Below, one piece after another: positions 27,827 to 36,096 of a DNA stretch of 64,000 nucleotides. The notes under the pieces are model-generated. The model was given only the letters and a program-made list of their open reading frames with translations. It was not told the DNA's origin and searched no databases. The translations under genes and the position numbers were made by a program. Positions within the stretch are counted from its first letter, which is position 1, and every line of letters begins with the position of its first letter. Source of the stretch: Maridesulfovibrio frigidus DSM 17176 (GTDB lineage Bacteria; Desulfobacterota; Desulfovibrionia; Desulfovibrionales; Desulfovibrionaceae); assembly GCF_000711735.1 (NCBI RefSeq), contig NZ_JONL01000010.1, positions 1 through 64,000 on the forward strand. Direction: 5' to 3'.

Positions 27827-29149
27827 TTAATCTGTAGGTAACTTGCTGGTGATATTGTTTTTGATCCAAGTTCCATCCCACCATTCAAAAGGATTAACAG
27901 GAATACCTGAACAAAGAATTCCATAGTGAAGGTGATCTCCACCAGCCATACCCGTTGAGCCTGTTTTACCAATGACCTGACCGCGCTCAACTGTAGCGCC
28001 GACCTCAACATCAATCTGACTAAGGTGCGAGTAAAGTGACTGCAATCCTAAGCCGTGATCAATGATCACTGCGTTGCCGTAGATTCCGAAATCCTGTTCT
28101 GCTACAACAACACGGCCCTTATTAGCGGCTGGTATTGGAGCGTGTCTTGTGCTGGCGAGATCGATTCCTAGATGAGTCTGGTTGTCGATCTTTTTACCAT
28201 TATGTTTGTATGTACGCTGATCTCCAAATCCTGCCCTGGAGGCTGCATTTGGAAGCCTACGGAACTTACCTTCGAAAAGGAAGGTGGGCGCAGTATCTAA
28301 GCCTATTTTGCGTAGCTCAGCTCTGTTTTTTTTACGTAGCTCTCTGTTTACTTTCAAGAATAGCTCAACCGGATCAGTTGTGTCCGGGAATTCGGTTTCG
28401 AACTGAGGCATTTTGCTATTAAGAAAACGATCCGAAATGTTGATGTCGTCGTGACGGTATTTCTTACTGTTTGCATGGAACCAAAAAGTGGCCGTTTTGG
28501 TGTTTTTAGCTGTATCCTGAGCAATGATAGTAGGGGAGAAGTTTTTTGAATCTACATAAAAAGGCATAGCAAAAAGAGCTGCATATTCCCCGTTAGGCTG
28601 TTTGTAGCCAGGGAAAAAGTCCTCTCCAACCATAACACCAGTTTTTTCAGGATCGGCATCTACAGTATAGAGTGCCAGGCCGCAACCGCCTTGCGTTAAG
28701 TTATGAGTGCTTGATTGTACTGTTATTTTCGGTGCGACAGTATCTAGTGTGTAATTACCTCTAGCTATAATTGCATTGCCGCTTCCGAATCCGGCATAGG
28801 AACTATCAACAGCCCACGCGGCAATTTCGAAATGCCCCTGTTTGATCTGCTTTTTCTTGATTAAAATTTCCTGACTATAATCGATGGTCCCTTTTGGAAG
28901 AGTTTTTTCTGCGAGGACTATTTTCTTCTTGCCCTGAGTAAGCACAATCTTAACGGCTTTGATCCCTGACTGGGCGTCGCTCATTGTAACATTAATAGGA
29001 GTCTTATAAGTTATAAATCCTTTATCCGGCCCGATCGCAATGATTGGAGCTGTCGTATCTTTATATAATAGATATGCTCCTGCGCCTATAAGCCCGATAA
29101 TTATGATTGTTAGGATGAATGGTATAATGCGACTTTTACTTTTAGCCAT
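27827..29149 (-). CDS. Membrane-anchored M23-family metallopeptidase
   Basis: A 440-residue protein with an N-terminal membrane anchor (about 9-28), two beta-rich Ig-like regions (about 33-140 and 140-230) and a C-terminal LytM/M23 domain. The zinc ligands are visible as His326 and Asp330 in HLGID and His408 in HLHYG, with His406 the catalytic partner. M23 enzymes cut peptide cross-links in peptidoglycan. With both metal motifs intact it should be active in the periplasm. AAAGGA lies upstream of the ATG. It is a single-gene unit opposite the hydrogenase operon. Confidence 0.93.
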   Translation of the reverse strand: MAKSKSRIIPFILTIIIIGLIGAGAYLLYKDTTAPIIAIGPDKGFITYKTPINVTMSDAQSGIKAVKIVLTQGKKKIVLAEKTLPKGTIDYSQEILIKKKQIKQGHFEIAAWAVDSSYAGFGSGNAIIARGNYTLDTVAPKITVQSSTHNLTQGGCGLALYTVDADPEKTGVMVGEDFFPGYKQPNGEYAALFAMPFYVDSKNFSPTIIAQDTAKNTKTATFWFHANSKKYRHDDINISDRFLNSKMPQFETEFPDTTDPVELFLKVNRELRKKNRAELRKIGLDTAPTFLFEGKFRRLPNAASRAGFGDQRTYKHNGKKIDNQTHLGIDLASTRHAPIPAANKGRVVVAEQDFGIYGNAVIIDHGLGLQSLYSHLSQIDVEVGATVERGQVIGKTGSTGMAGGDHLHYGILCSGIPVNPFEWWDGTWIKNNITSKLPTD

Positions 29150-29239
29150 GAGGGGTGTCCTTTGATTCGATGATATTATTTATGAAATTATTTAGACTTT
29201 GTTTAAAAAAAGACCCTAGCAGGAAAGAGGGCGGTTGTT

Positions 29240-29254
29240 CAATGTACAACATTG
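29240..29254. repeat. Palindrome CAATGTACAACATTG upstream of hysBA
   Basis: A perfect 6-3-6 palindrome in the divergent region between the M23 gene and hysB. It has the size of a dimeric regulator site, but it does not match the known Rex or HcpR motifs. Confidence 0.5.
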
Positions 29255-29284
29255 TATATTTTGAGTTGGTCTATATTAGCTATA

Positions 29285-29316
29285 GATAGAAACTATGGTT
29301 TTGCTAAGTTTCTATC
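29285..29316. repeat. Inverted repeat GATAGAAACT/AGTTTCTATC upstream of hysBA
   Basis: Perfect 10-base arms with a 12-base spacer, ending nine bases before the candidate -35 box of hysB. It may be an operator or activator site. Confidence 0.5.
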
Positions 29317-29324
29317 AGTTGGTG

Positions 29325-29353
29325 TTGACGTAAAAGTTTAGAGTGTGTATTTC
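29325..29353 (+). promoter_or_regulatory. Candidate hysBA promoter
   Basis: TTGACG (29325-29330) and TATTTC (29348-29353) at 17-base spacing, about 90 bases before the hysB start. The -10 match is weak. Confidence 0.35.
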
Positions 29354-29440
29354 AAATTAAAAAATATTGTCAGTGTGACTTATTTTTTTACGAGTAAGGA
29401 CAGCGCCTTACTAGCGCCGGCAACTACCAAGGAGGTAGGG

Positions 29441-30385
29441 ATGAGTTTGACCAGGCGAGATTTTGTTAAATTGTGCACAGGAACAGTGGCTGGCTTTGGG
29501 GTTTCCCAAATGTTCAACCCAAGTATTGTGCAAGCACTTGAGAAGTTTGTACCACATGTATTCTGGATACAGGGACAGGGCTGTACCGGATGTTCGGTTT
29601 CACTTCTTAATTCAGTGCACCCCTCAATTGCGAAAGTATTGCTTGATGTAATTACCCTAGATTTCCATCCGACCATTATGGGTTCGGAAGGGGAAATGGC
29701 TTGGGGCCACATGACAGACGTGGCTAAAGAGCAGAAAGGTAAATACATCATGATCTTTGAGGGATCGGTACCAGTGGCAGAAAACGGCCACTATTGTATC
29801 CTCGGTGAGAAGGACCATAAAGAGTACACCATGCTCGAGACTACGATCGAGATGGCCAAGAATGCTGCTCTTGTTGTCAACGTTGGTACTTGTGCTGCTT
29901 ACGGCGGTATTCCTGCTGCTGAAGGCAACGTTACTGAAGCTACTTCAGTAACAAAAGTACTTGCTGACAATGGAATTAAGACTCCGGTTGTCAATATCCC
30001 CGGTTGTCCTCCACATCCAGATTGGATGGTTGGAACTCTTGTTGTCGCTATTAATGCGATTGAAGAGAATGGACTTGAAGGTGGACTTGGCGAAGTTGTT
30101 AAACTTCTTGATGACGAAGGTCGTCCAACACCTTTCTTTGGTGAAAACATTCATGACAATTGCCCTTACCTCGATAAGTTCGATGAAGACGCATACTCAA
30201 AAGTGTTTACTGACAAAGATAATTGTCGCTACGAACTCGGCTGTAAAGGTCCGAGCGCTAATGCCGATTGCTTCAAACGCAAATGGAATGGCGGCGTCAA
30301 CTGGTGTGTAGAGAATGCTGTATGTCTTGGTTGTGTTGAGCCGGGTTTCCCGGATGAAATGTCTCCCTTCTACGAAGCCGGTTAA
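29441..30385 (+). CDS. hysB: Periplasmic [NiFeSe] hydrogenase small subunit
   Basis: A 314-residue electron-transfer subunit. ATG 29441 follows AAGGAGG and begins a Tat signal with Arg5-Arg6 in TRRDFVK. The iron-sulfur ligands can be placed. The proximal cluster has Cys48, Cys51, Cys151 and Cys189 (PGCPPHPDW). The distal cluster has His238, Cys241, Cys262 and Cys268. The medial cluster has Cys277, Cys289, Cys295 and Cys298. Standard [NiFe] enzymes have Pro where Cys289 stands, so the medial cluster here should be 4Fe-4S, as in [NiFeSe] hydrogenases. The protein carries electrons from the active site in HysA to periplasmic cytochrome c. hysA follows after 24 bases. Confidence 0.95.
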   Translation: MSLTRRDFVKLCTGTVAGFGVSQMFNPSIVQALEKFVPHVFWIQGQGCTGCSVSLLNSVHPSIAKVLLDVITLDFHPTIMGSEGEMAWGHMTDVAKEQKGKYIMIFEGSVPVAENGHYCILGEKDHKEYTMLETTIEMAKNAALVVNVGTCAAYGGIPAAEGNVTEATSVTKVLADNGIKTPVVNIPGCPPHPDWMVGTLVVAINAIEENGLEGGLGEVVKLLDDEGRPTPFFGENIHDNCPYLDKFDEDAYSKVFTDKDNCRYELGCKGPSANADCFKRKWNGGVNWCVENAVCLGCVEPGFPDEMSPFYEAG

Positions 30386-30409
30386 TCGGTAATAGGAGTA
30401 TCTTTCCTA

Positions 30410-31942
30410 ATGTCGAAATCGAAAGCACCCGCGAAAGACGGGAAACTTAAGATTGCCATCGACCCGGTTAGCCGGATCGAAGGCCACCTCAAAGCTGAGG
30501 TTACTGTTAAAGACGGAAAAGTTGTTGATGCCTGGCTTTCAGGTGGAATGTACCGTGGTTTCGAGAATATCTTAGTTGGTCGCGATCCTCGTGATGCAGC
30601 TCAGTTGACTCAGAGACTTTGTGGTGTATGTCCAACAGCGCACTCCACTGCGTCCTGTTTGGCCCTTGATGATGCTTGTGACGTTAAACTTACTACCAAT
30701 GGTAGAGTTACAAGAAACCTCATCTTTGGTGCTAACTACTTGCAGTCCCACATTCTGCATTTTTATCATTTAGCAGCTCTTGATTTCGTTCGAGGACCAG
30801 GTAAAGCACCTTTCGTTCCTCGTTTCGATCATCCTGATCTTCGTTTAGATGAAAAAACCAATGCAGTTGCAGTTGATCAGTACATTAAGGCTCTTGAAGT
30901 TCGTCGCGTCTGCCATGAAATGGTAGCTCTCTTCGGCGGAAAAATGCCTCATATCTCTGGTCAGGTTGTAGGTGGAACCACTGAAATTCCTACTAAGGAA
31001 AAGCTTGCAGAATATGCTAGCCGCTTCAAAGAAGTAAGGAAATTCATTGCAGAAACTTACCTGCCTACCGTTTACCTTATCGGATCTGTTTATAAAGATC
31101 TGTTTAGTATCGGTGGTGGTTACAAGAACTGTATGTCATACGGTGTATTCCCAATGGATGATGAGGGCGAAAATGTCCTCTTGAAATCCGGTGTTTACAT
31201 TGAAGGCAAAGATTCTAAATTTGATCCTGCTCTTATTAAAGAGTACGTCAAATACTCATGGTTTAAAGACTCTTGCTCAGATCTCCATCCGAGCGAAGGT
31301 AAAACCATTCCGGATATTCACAAAGAAGGCGCATACAGCTTCGTTAAAGCTTCTCGTTACAACAAGAAGCCTGTTGAAGTTGGCCCGCTTGCTCGTATGT
31401 GGATACACAATCCGGAACTCAGTGATATCGGTAAAAAACAGCTTAAAGACCTTTACGGTATTAAAGCTGTTAAATTCCGCGATCTCGGAGAAGACATGGC
31501 GTTTTCTCTCATGGGTCGTCACGTTGCTCGTGCTGAGGAAGCTCTCATTGTTGCTGATGCAATCAATGATACTTGGCTCAAGGATGTTAAACCCGGCGAA
31601 GATACTTTCGTTGAGTCTAAAATTCCTGCAACTGGTGAAGGCATCGGTTTCACCGAAGCTCCTCGCGGATCATTACTGCACTACGTAAACATTAAAGACT
31701 CCAAAGTAGCTAATTATCAGCTTATGCCTGCTACTCTCTGGAACACCAATCCTCGCGATGACATGGGTCAGCGTGGACCGGTTGAGGAAGCCCTTATCGG
31801 CTGTCCTGTTCCAGACACTGGAAGTCCTGTAGATATATCAAGGATCATTAGATCCTTTGATCCATGACTAGGCTGTGCCGTGCACGTGTTGCACGCAGAG
31901 ACTGGTAAGACAACAGTTCATCACATTCAGGAAGGCTGCTAG
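30410..31942 (+). CDS. hysA: Periplasmic [NiFeSe] hydrogenase large subunit, selenoprotein (UGA read through)
   Basis: The catalytic subunit, 510 residues with selenocysteine at 486. The N-terminal nickel motif is RLCGVCPTAH (Cys71, Cys74). The C-terminal motif is DP-U-LGC-AVH: TGA at 31865-31867 falls where the nickel ligand Cys/Sec belongs, Cys489 follows, and the frame continues for 24 more codons to TAG at 31940-31942. Cleavage after His492 by the maturation protease would remove the tail VLHAETGKTTVHHIQEGC. A hairpin directly after the TGA fits a SECIS element. The enzyme oxidises or makes H2 in the periplasm; exported with HysB by the Tat route. A naive call stops at 31867 and loses the second metal-binding motif. 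Confidence 0.95.
31865..31905 (+). promoter_or_regulatory. Bacterial SECIS element in hysA
   Basis: Directly after the in-frame TGA, CGTGC and GCACG pair exactly around a GU-containing loop (ACGTGTT), and CTGTG against CAGAG extends the stem with one mismatch. Bacterial SECIS hairpins sit at this distance and bind SelB to recode UGA. The fold was judged by eye. Confidence 0.7.
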
Positions 31943-32012
31943 GTTATCTTGTATAATCTAGTCGGGACATAGTCCCGCCTAACTTTTGTGAGAACGTTTT
32001 GGATTGCTATAG

Positions 32013-32055
32013 CTCCCGGGCACAGGAATATTCCCGTGTCCGGGAGTTTCATTTC
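32013..32055 (+). terminator. Long hairpin between hysA and hysD
   Basis: CTCCCGGGCACAGGAAT and ATTCCCGTGTCCGGGAG pair at 15 of 17 positions, followed by TTTCATTT. It is a strong stem with an imperfect T tract, so it may be a partial terminator or a stabiliser of the hysBA mRNA with read-through into hysD. A smaller stem, CGGGAC-ATAG-TCCCG, lies just before it at about 31962-31976. Confidence 0.7.
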
Positions 32056-32126
32056 AGAACGTTTTTATTTGAATTCCGCCGATACAATTGAGAATGGATT
32101 CATAGAATCTGTTCTAAGGATTAAAA

Positions 32127-32603
32127 ATGAAGAAATTACTTGTTTTGGGCGTTGGGAATATTCTGCTTATGGACGAAGGTGTTGGAGTGCATGCCATTCA
32201 AGCTCTCCAGAAAGAAGAATGGCCTGAAAATGTCCACATGGTTGATGGCGGGACATTCACTCAGGATATTTTCCATGTCCTTGAAGGGTATGACGGGCTT
32301 CTAGTACTTGATATTGTTCATGCAGACAAAGAACCGGGGTCGGTATATATTTTTGACGAGGATGATCTTGTGAAGAATGATTCACAGCGCTTATCTTTGC
32401 ATGATATTGATCTACTTGACTCATTAGAGATGGCGGAAGCGGTTGGCAAGAGACCTAGAATGCGTGTGATCGGTATGGAGCCTAAAAGCTATACAGAGTG
32501 GAGTTTGGAATTGACTCCAGAAGTTCAGAAGACCTTCCCGCATTTTCTAGATGTTGCAAGAAAAGAAGTGAATAGATTTCTTGAAGAGTTCAAAGAAGAC
32601 TGA
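32127..32603 (+). CDS. hysD: Hydrogenase maturation protease
   Basis: A 158-residue endopeptidase of the HybD/HycI family. It has the family start LVLGVGNILLMDEGVGVHAI, with the nickel-sensing Glu in MDEGVG, an Asp in LVLDIVHA and His in SLHDIDL. These proteases cut the C-terminal tail of the large subunit after nickel insertion. It lies 184 bases after hysA with only a hairpin between, so HysA is the natural substrate. Cleavage after His492 would leave the Sec-containing end. It is closed by the terminator at 32620. Confidence 0.92.
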   Translation: MKKLLVLGVGNILLMDEGVGVHAIQALQKEEWPENVHMVDGGTFTQDIFHVLEGYDGLLVLDIVHADKEPGSVYIFDEDDLVKNDSQRLSLHDIDLLDSLEMAEAVGKRPRMRVIGMEPKSYTEWSLELTPEVQKTFPHFLDVARKEVNRFLEEFKED

Positions 32604-32619
32604 TGGGACTCAAAAGCGT

Positions 32620-32655
32620 GGTACCGGGATCAATATGCACCCCGGTACCTCTTTA
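32620..32655. terminator. Terminator between convergent hysD and CBS genes
   Basis: GGTACCGGG and CCCGGTACC pair exactly with a 12-base loop, followed by TCTTT. The position between converging genes suggests use in both directions. Confidence 0.8.
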
Positions 32656-32664
32656 AGTTTATGT

Positions 32665-33102
32665 TTATTCTTCGTTTTGTTCTAAAGCTTCCATCAAGCT
32701 GATAGTAAGCTTCATAAAGTCAGCTTCAGTTAAAATTCCGGTAAGTTCATTTTCCTCATTTACTACTGGCAGACATCCGTATTTGTGATTAAGCAGCAAG
32801 TTTGCGGCTTCTTTCAGCAAGGTATCTGCTGTTACTGTCTTAATGCCGTTTCTCATTATTTCACCGACAGGAATACCAGAATCAATTTCACCCTGAGTTG
32901 CAGGGTCAATTTCAGCTAAATGCGAAATTGTAGCTCCCAGTATGTCTCTATGTGTGATGAGTCCTATAAACATCCTTTTTTCATTTACTATCGGGATATG
33001 CCTGATTCTTTGAAGATCCATTAAGGATCTGGCCATCTTCAGTGTGTCACTCTCATTTAGGGTGAACAGGTTAGTGGTCATTAAGTCTCTAACTTTAAGC
33101 AT
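32665..33102 (-). CDS. CBS-domain pair protein
   Basis: A 145-residue stand-alone Bateman module: CBS motif 1 (about 1-60, VRDLMTTNLFTLNESDTL) and CBS motif 2 (about 77-135, VGEIMRNGIKTVTADTLL), each ending in a THRDILG or TEADFMK strand-helix. Such proteins bind adenine nucleotides or other ligands and regulate partner proteins; the partner here is unknown. AGGAGGGG stands before the ATG. It converges on hysD, and no operon partner is seen on this strand. Confidence 0.9.
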   Translation of the reverse strand: MLKVRDLMTTNLFTLNESDTLKMARSLMDLQRIRHIPIVNEKRMFIGLITHRDILGATISHLAEIDPATQGEIDSGIPVGEIMRNGIKTVTADTLLKEAANLLLNHKYGCLPVVNEENELTGILTEADFMKLTISLMEALEQNEE

Positions 33103-33361
33103 AATCCCCTCCTTTTCCTTAGTCTTAATCTCTCTTTATGAAGCTTATGTTTCAAGTGGCAGATACATAAAATTGAAGTTTAATCGATTAAAAGCTGTAT
33201 TCAGGTTGACTTGGCCCTTAAAATCTGATTCTCAACATCAAACGGTAATATTTATGTCGTTGTCTGAACTCTACCTCATAATTGGGGACTAACAAAGAAT
33301 TTTTTGCAAACTGTTATAAATATATAGTTTGTTATTGGGGCAGAGCCTCATGGGAGATATT

Positions 33362-34006
33362 ATGCGGATTGATCCGAAGCTCCGCAGAACTAAAATGGTG
33401 GAAGAACAGATTGTTGCCCGGGGTGTGGTCGACAAAACTGTTCTTGACGCCATGCGGAAAATTCCCAGACATCTATTTGTTCAGGATGCACTTGCAGACC
33501 GTGCTTATACTGACAGTGCTCTACCTATTGGAGAAGGGCAGACAATTTCACAGCCTTTTATTGTTGCTTATATGTCAGAGCTTTTACAGATTAAGCCGGG
33601 GCATAAAATATTAGAGATAGGTACGGGGTCCGGTTATCAGGCTGCAGTGCTTGGTGAAATGGGGGCGGATGTCTTTTCCATTGAGCGGATACGTAAGCTT
33701 TTTATCGCGGCGCGAACTCTTCTTTTCGAGCTCAGATATTTTAATATTAATCTCAAGTTAGATGATGGAACTATGGGCTGGCCGGACGAGGCTCCCTACG
33801 ACCGGATAATTGTTACCGCAGGCGGGCCTGAAATTCCGCAATATCTTGTTGATCAGCTTGCTGATAATGGAAGGATGGTTATACCTGTTGGAGGACAAAA
33901 GCGTAAGCAGCAGCTTATTCTTGTCACAAAGGAAGATGGTAAAGTTACTGAAACAGACATGGGTGGATGTTCCTTTGTCGATCTTGTTGGTAAACAAGGC
34001 TGGTAA
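33362..34006 (+). CDS. pcm: Protein-L-isoaspartate O-methyltransferase
   Basis: A 214-residue SAM-dependent methyltransferase. ATG 33362 is chosen because GGGAG precedes it by five bases and the length fits the family; an in-frame ATG at 33350 is also possible. Motif I is [15 protein letters not shown], with the Pcm-specific [18 protein letters not shown] before it and [13 protein letters not shown] after it. It methylates isoaspartyl residues in damaged proteins so that they can revert to aspartate. It begins a run of same-direction genes (pcm, DUF368, mrp). Confidence 0.95.
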   Translation: MRIDPKLRRTKMVEEQIVARGVVDKTVLDAMRKIPRHLFVQDALADRAYTDSALPIGEGQTISQPFIVAYMSELLQIKPGHKILEIGTGSGYQAAVLGEMGADVFSIERIRKLFIAARTLLFELRYFNINLKLDDGTMGWPDEAPYDRIIVTAGGPEIPQYLVDQLADNGRMVIPVGGQKRKQQLILVTKEDGKVTETDMGGCSFVDLVGKQGW

Positions 34007-34028
34007 TTATGAGATTTCTGGAGATCTA

Positions 34029-34988
34029 ATGAACTTAATTAAAGCATGGAATAACGGTCCTGGGCCGAACTCGATTCGAGAATACTTAGTCGTGATCCTT
34101 AAAGGATTATGTATGGGGGTTGCTGATATCATTCCGGGTGTTTCCGGTGGTACAATGGCCTTTATTACGGGTATATATGATCAATTGATTGATTCCATAC
34201 GTTCATTTAATGGTGAATTTTTCAAGAAATTAGTTAAATTTGATTTGACCGGAGCGATTGCCGTTCCGCATTTAAAATTTTTGATTCCACTTCTTTTCGG
34301 GATTGTTGTGGCCATGGTTTCTATGGCTCGGATTATCCACGAACTTCTACTCACCCATCCAGTTCAGGTTTGGTCATTGTTTTTCGGGCTTATCGCATCC
34401 TCCATTATTGTTGTAGGCAAAAGAGTTGGTAATTTTTCGGTTAAAAATATTTTATTCGGTGTGTTAGGGGCTATTTTTAGCTTTATCCTGGTTGGATTGA
34501 TTCCTGTTTCAACACCTGATAGCTTGTGGTTTGTTTTTTTGTGTGCCTCTATTTCTATATGTGCCATGATCCTGCCGGGAATAAGCGGGGCTTTTATACT
34601 TCTCCTGCTTGGCAAATATGAGTACATAACCGGAGCACTTAGAAATCCTGCAAATCCCGAAAATACGGCTATATTGATAGCTTTTGCTTGTGGTTGTGCT
34701 TTTGGAATAAGCCTTTTTTCACGCGTTCTTCATTATTTTCTTGAAAAGCATCATGGTGTTACCGTCAGTATCCTTACGGGATTTATGGCCGGAGCCATGC
34801 GTAAAATATGGCCGTGGAAAGAAGTGCTGGATTCAATTGTTGTTCGCGGAAAAACCCATGTTTTAAGTGAAGCGAATATTTTGCCGCCAGCATATGATGC
34901 TGATTTCGCAATGGCTGTAAGTTTGATGGTTGTCGGATTTGCGATAGTAATATTTTTGGAATGGGTATCTTCAGCTCAAAAAGGCTGA
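34029..34988 (+). CDS. popT: DUF368 membrane protein, undecaprenyl-phosphate translocase family
   Basis: A 319-residue polytopic protein with about eight hydrophobic helices. ATG 34029 follows GGAG; a long open frame before it overlaps pcm and is not coding. The family signatures GVADIIPGVSGGTMAF and MILPGISGAFILLLLG form a repeated internal pair. DUF368 proteins (PopT) have been shown in other bacteria to recycle undecaprenyl phosphate across the inner membrane for cell-wall and O-antigen synthesis. It lies 22 bases after pcm and about 50 before mrp, probably one unit. Confidence 0.85.
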   Translation: MNLIKAWNNGPGPNSIREYLVVILKGLCMGVADIIPGVSGGTMAFITGIYDQLIDSIRSFNGEFFKKLVKFDLTGAIAVPHLKFLIPLLFGIVVAMVSMARIIHELLLTHPVQVWSLFFGLIASSIIVVGKRVGNFSVKNILFGVLGAIFSFILVGLIPVSTPDSLWFVFLCASISICAMILPGISGAFILLLLGKYEYITGALRNPANPENTAILIAFACGCAFGISLFSRVLHYFLEKHHGVTVSILTGFMAGAMRKIWPWKEVLDSIVVRGKTHVLSEANILPPAYDADFAMAVSLMVVGFAIVIFLEWVSSAQKG

Positions 34989-35041
34989 TTTTGCGTGAGG
35001 GAAAATTTCCCTTTAATCTAATATACAACAAAGGTAGAAAA

Positions 35042-35932
35042 ATGAGTTCATCATGTGGTTCCTGCTCAACAGGAAAAAAAGACGGCAACAAACCTGATGC
35101 CGCCCATGCTCTTCAGAATGAGTTGATTTCTACAACTCTGAAGCGGATTAAATATAAAATATTTGTTATGAGCGGCAAAGGCGGAGTTGGTAAAAGCTCC
35201 GTGGCAGTAAATATTGCTGCTGCACTCGCAGACAAAGGCTTTAAAGTAGGTATTCTGGACGTTGATATCCATGGTCCAAGTGTTCCTCATCTTCTCGGAA
35301 TAACTGGGCAGCTTGATGTTGAACGCGGTAATCTTGTTGTTCCTAAAAAGGTGAATGATAACTTACATGTTGTTTCTATGGAATCTCTGCTAAAAGACCC
35401 CGATCAGGCAGTGCTCTGGCGTGGACCTATGAAGACTTCCGCTATCAGACAGTTTGTTTCTGATGTTGAGTGGGGCGACTTGGATTTCCTCGTTGTTGAT
35501 TCCCCTCCGGGAACAGGCGATGAACCTATGACAGTGCTTAAGACTATTCCTGAGTCTCTGGCTGTTGTTGTTACTACTCCGCAGGAGATTTCTCTTGCTG
35601 ACGTACGTAAGGCTATCAATTTTCTCCAGTACGCCAAAGCAAATATCATGGGCGTTGTAGAAAACATGAGTGGTCTTGTCTGTCCTCATTGTAATGAGCA
35701 GATTGATCTCTTCAAAAGAGGCGGCGGGGAAGAGCTTGCTAAAAAATACGGCTTGCCTTTCCTTGGAGCTATTCCATTAGACCCGACCGCTGTTGTTGCC
35801 GCTGATCTTGGCAAACCTGTGGTTCTTCTCGAAGAAAGCTCTCCTGCTAAAACAGCGTTTAGAGCTCTTGCAGACCGCATTGCCGAAGCTGCTGCGAGTA
35901 GTCTGGAAATTGCTTCCAGCACGCACACTTAG
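35042..35932 (+). CDS. mrp: Mrp/NBP35-type iron-sulfur carrier ATPase
   Basis: A 296-residue P-loop protein. ATG 35042 has AAAGG upstream; the longer frame reaches into the previous gene. It begins with the short Cys-rich SSSCGSCST, then the deviant Walker A GKGGVGKSS, DVDIHGPSVPHLL, the switch DSPPGTGDEP and a C-terminal CPHC pair in GLVCPHCNEQIDLF that binds a 4Fe-4S cluster between two subunits. It delivers clusters to apo-proteins in the cytoplasm. The perfect hairpin at 35974 ends the transcript. Confidence 0.93.
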   Translation: MSSSCGSCSTGKKDGNKPDAAHALQNELISTTLKRIKYKIFVMSGKGGVGKSSVAVNIAAALADKGFKVGILDVDIHGPSVPHLLGITGQLDVERGNLVVPKKVNDNLHVVSMESLLKDPDQAVLWRGPMKTSAIRQFVSDVEWGDLDFLVVDSPPGTGDEPMTVLKTIPESLAVVVTTPQEISLADVRKAINFLQYAKANIMGVVENMSGLVCPHCNEQIDLFKRGGGEELAKKYGLPFLGAIPLDPTAVVAADLGKPVVLLEESSPAKTAFRALADRIAEAAASSLEIASSTHT

Positions 35933-35973
35933 GTCTTTTGCTGGCTTTATTAAAGGCCGCTAGTAATAAGTAT

Positions 35974-36022
35974 CGATTTGTTACAGGGAGTTTGATATAT
36001 GACTCCCTGTAACAAATCGTTT
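35974..36022 (+). terminator. Very strong hairpin after mrp
   Basis: CGATTTGTTACAGGGAGT and ACTCCCTGTAACAAATCG are exact 18-base complements with a ten-base loop, followed by TTTAAT. The T tract is short for such a stable stem. Confidence 0.8.
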
Positions 36023-36096
36023 AATATCTTTCAGGGTACGTTTTGATAAAAAATGTTTAGTGCCTTGAATTAATGTTTTCTGAACCGGGACACGCT

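Noticed and set aside
28135-28422. Plus-strand open frame inside the M23 peptidase gene
   Set aside because: Antisense shadow of a complete peptidase domain, with no ribosome site.
30410-31867. hysA ending at the TGA at 31865-31867
   Set aside because: The conserved DP-(C/U)-x-x-C end of the family is completed only if the TGA is read as Sec, and the downstream frame encodes it exactly.
31988-32227. Plus-strand open frame overlapping the hysD start
   Set aside because: It covers hairpin DNA and lies in another frame from the well-supported protease gene.
33810-34028. N-terminal extension of the DUF368 protein
   Set aside because: It overlaps pcm in another frame, and GGAG before ATG 34029 gives the normal family start.
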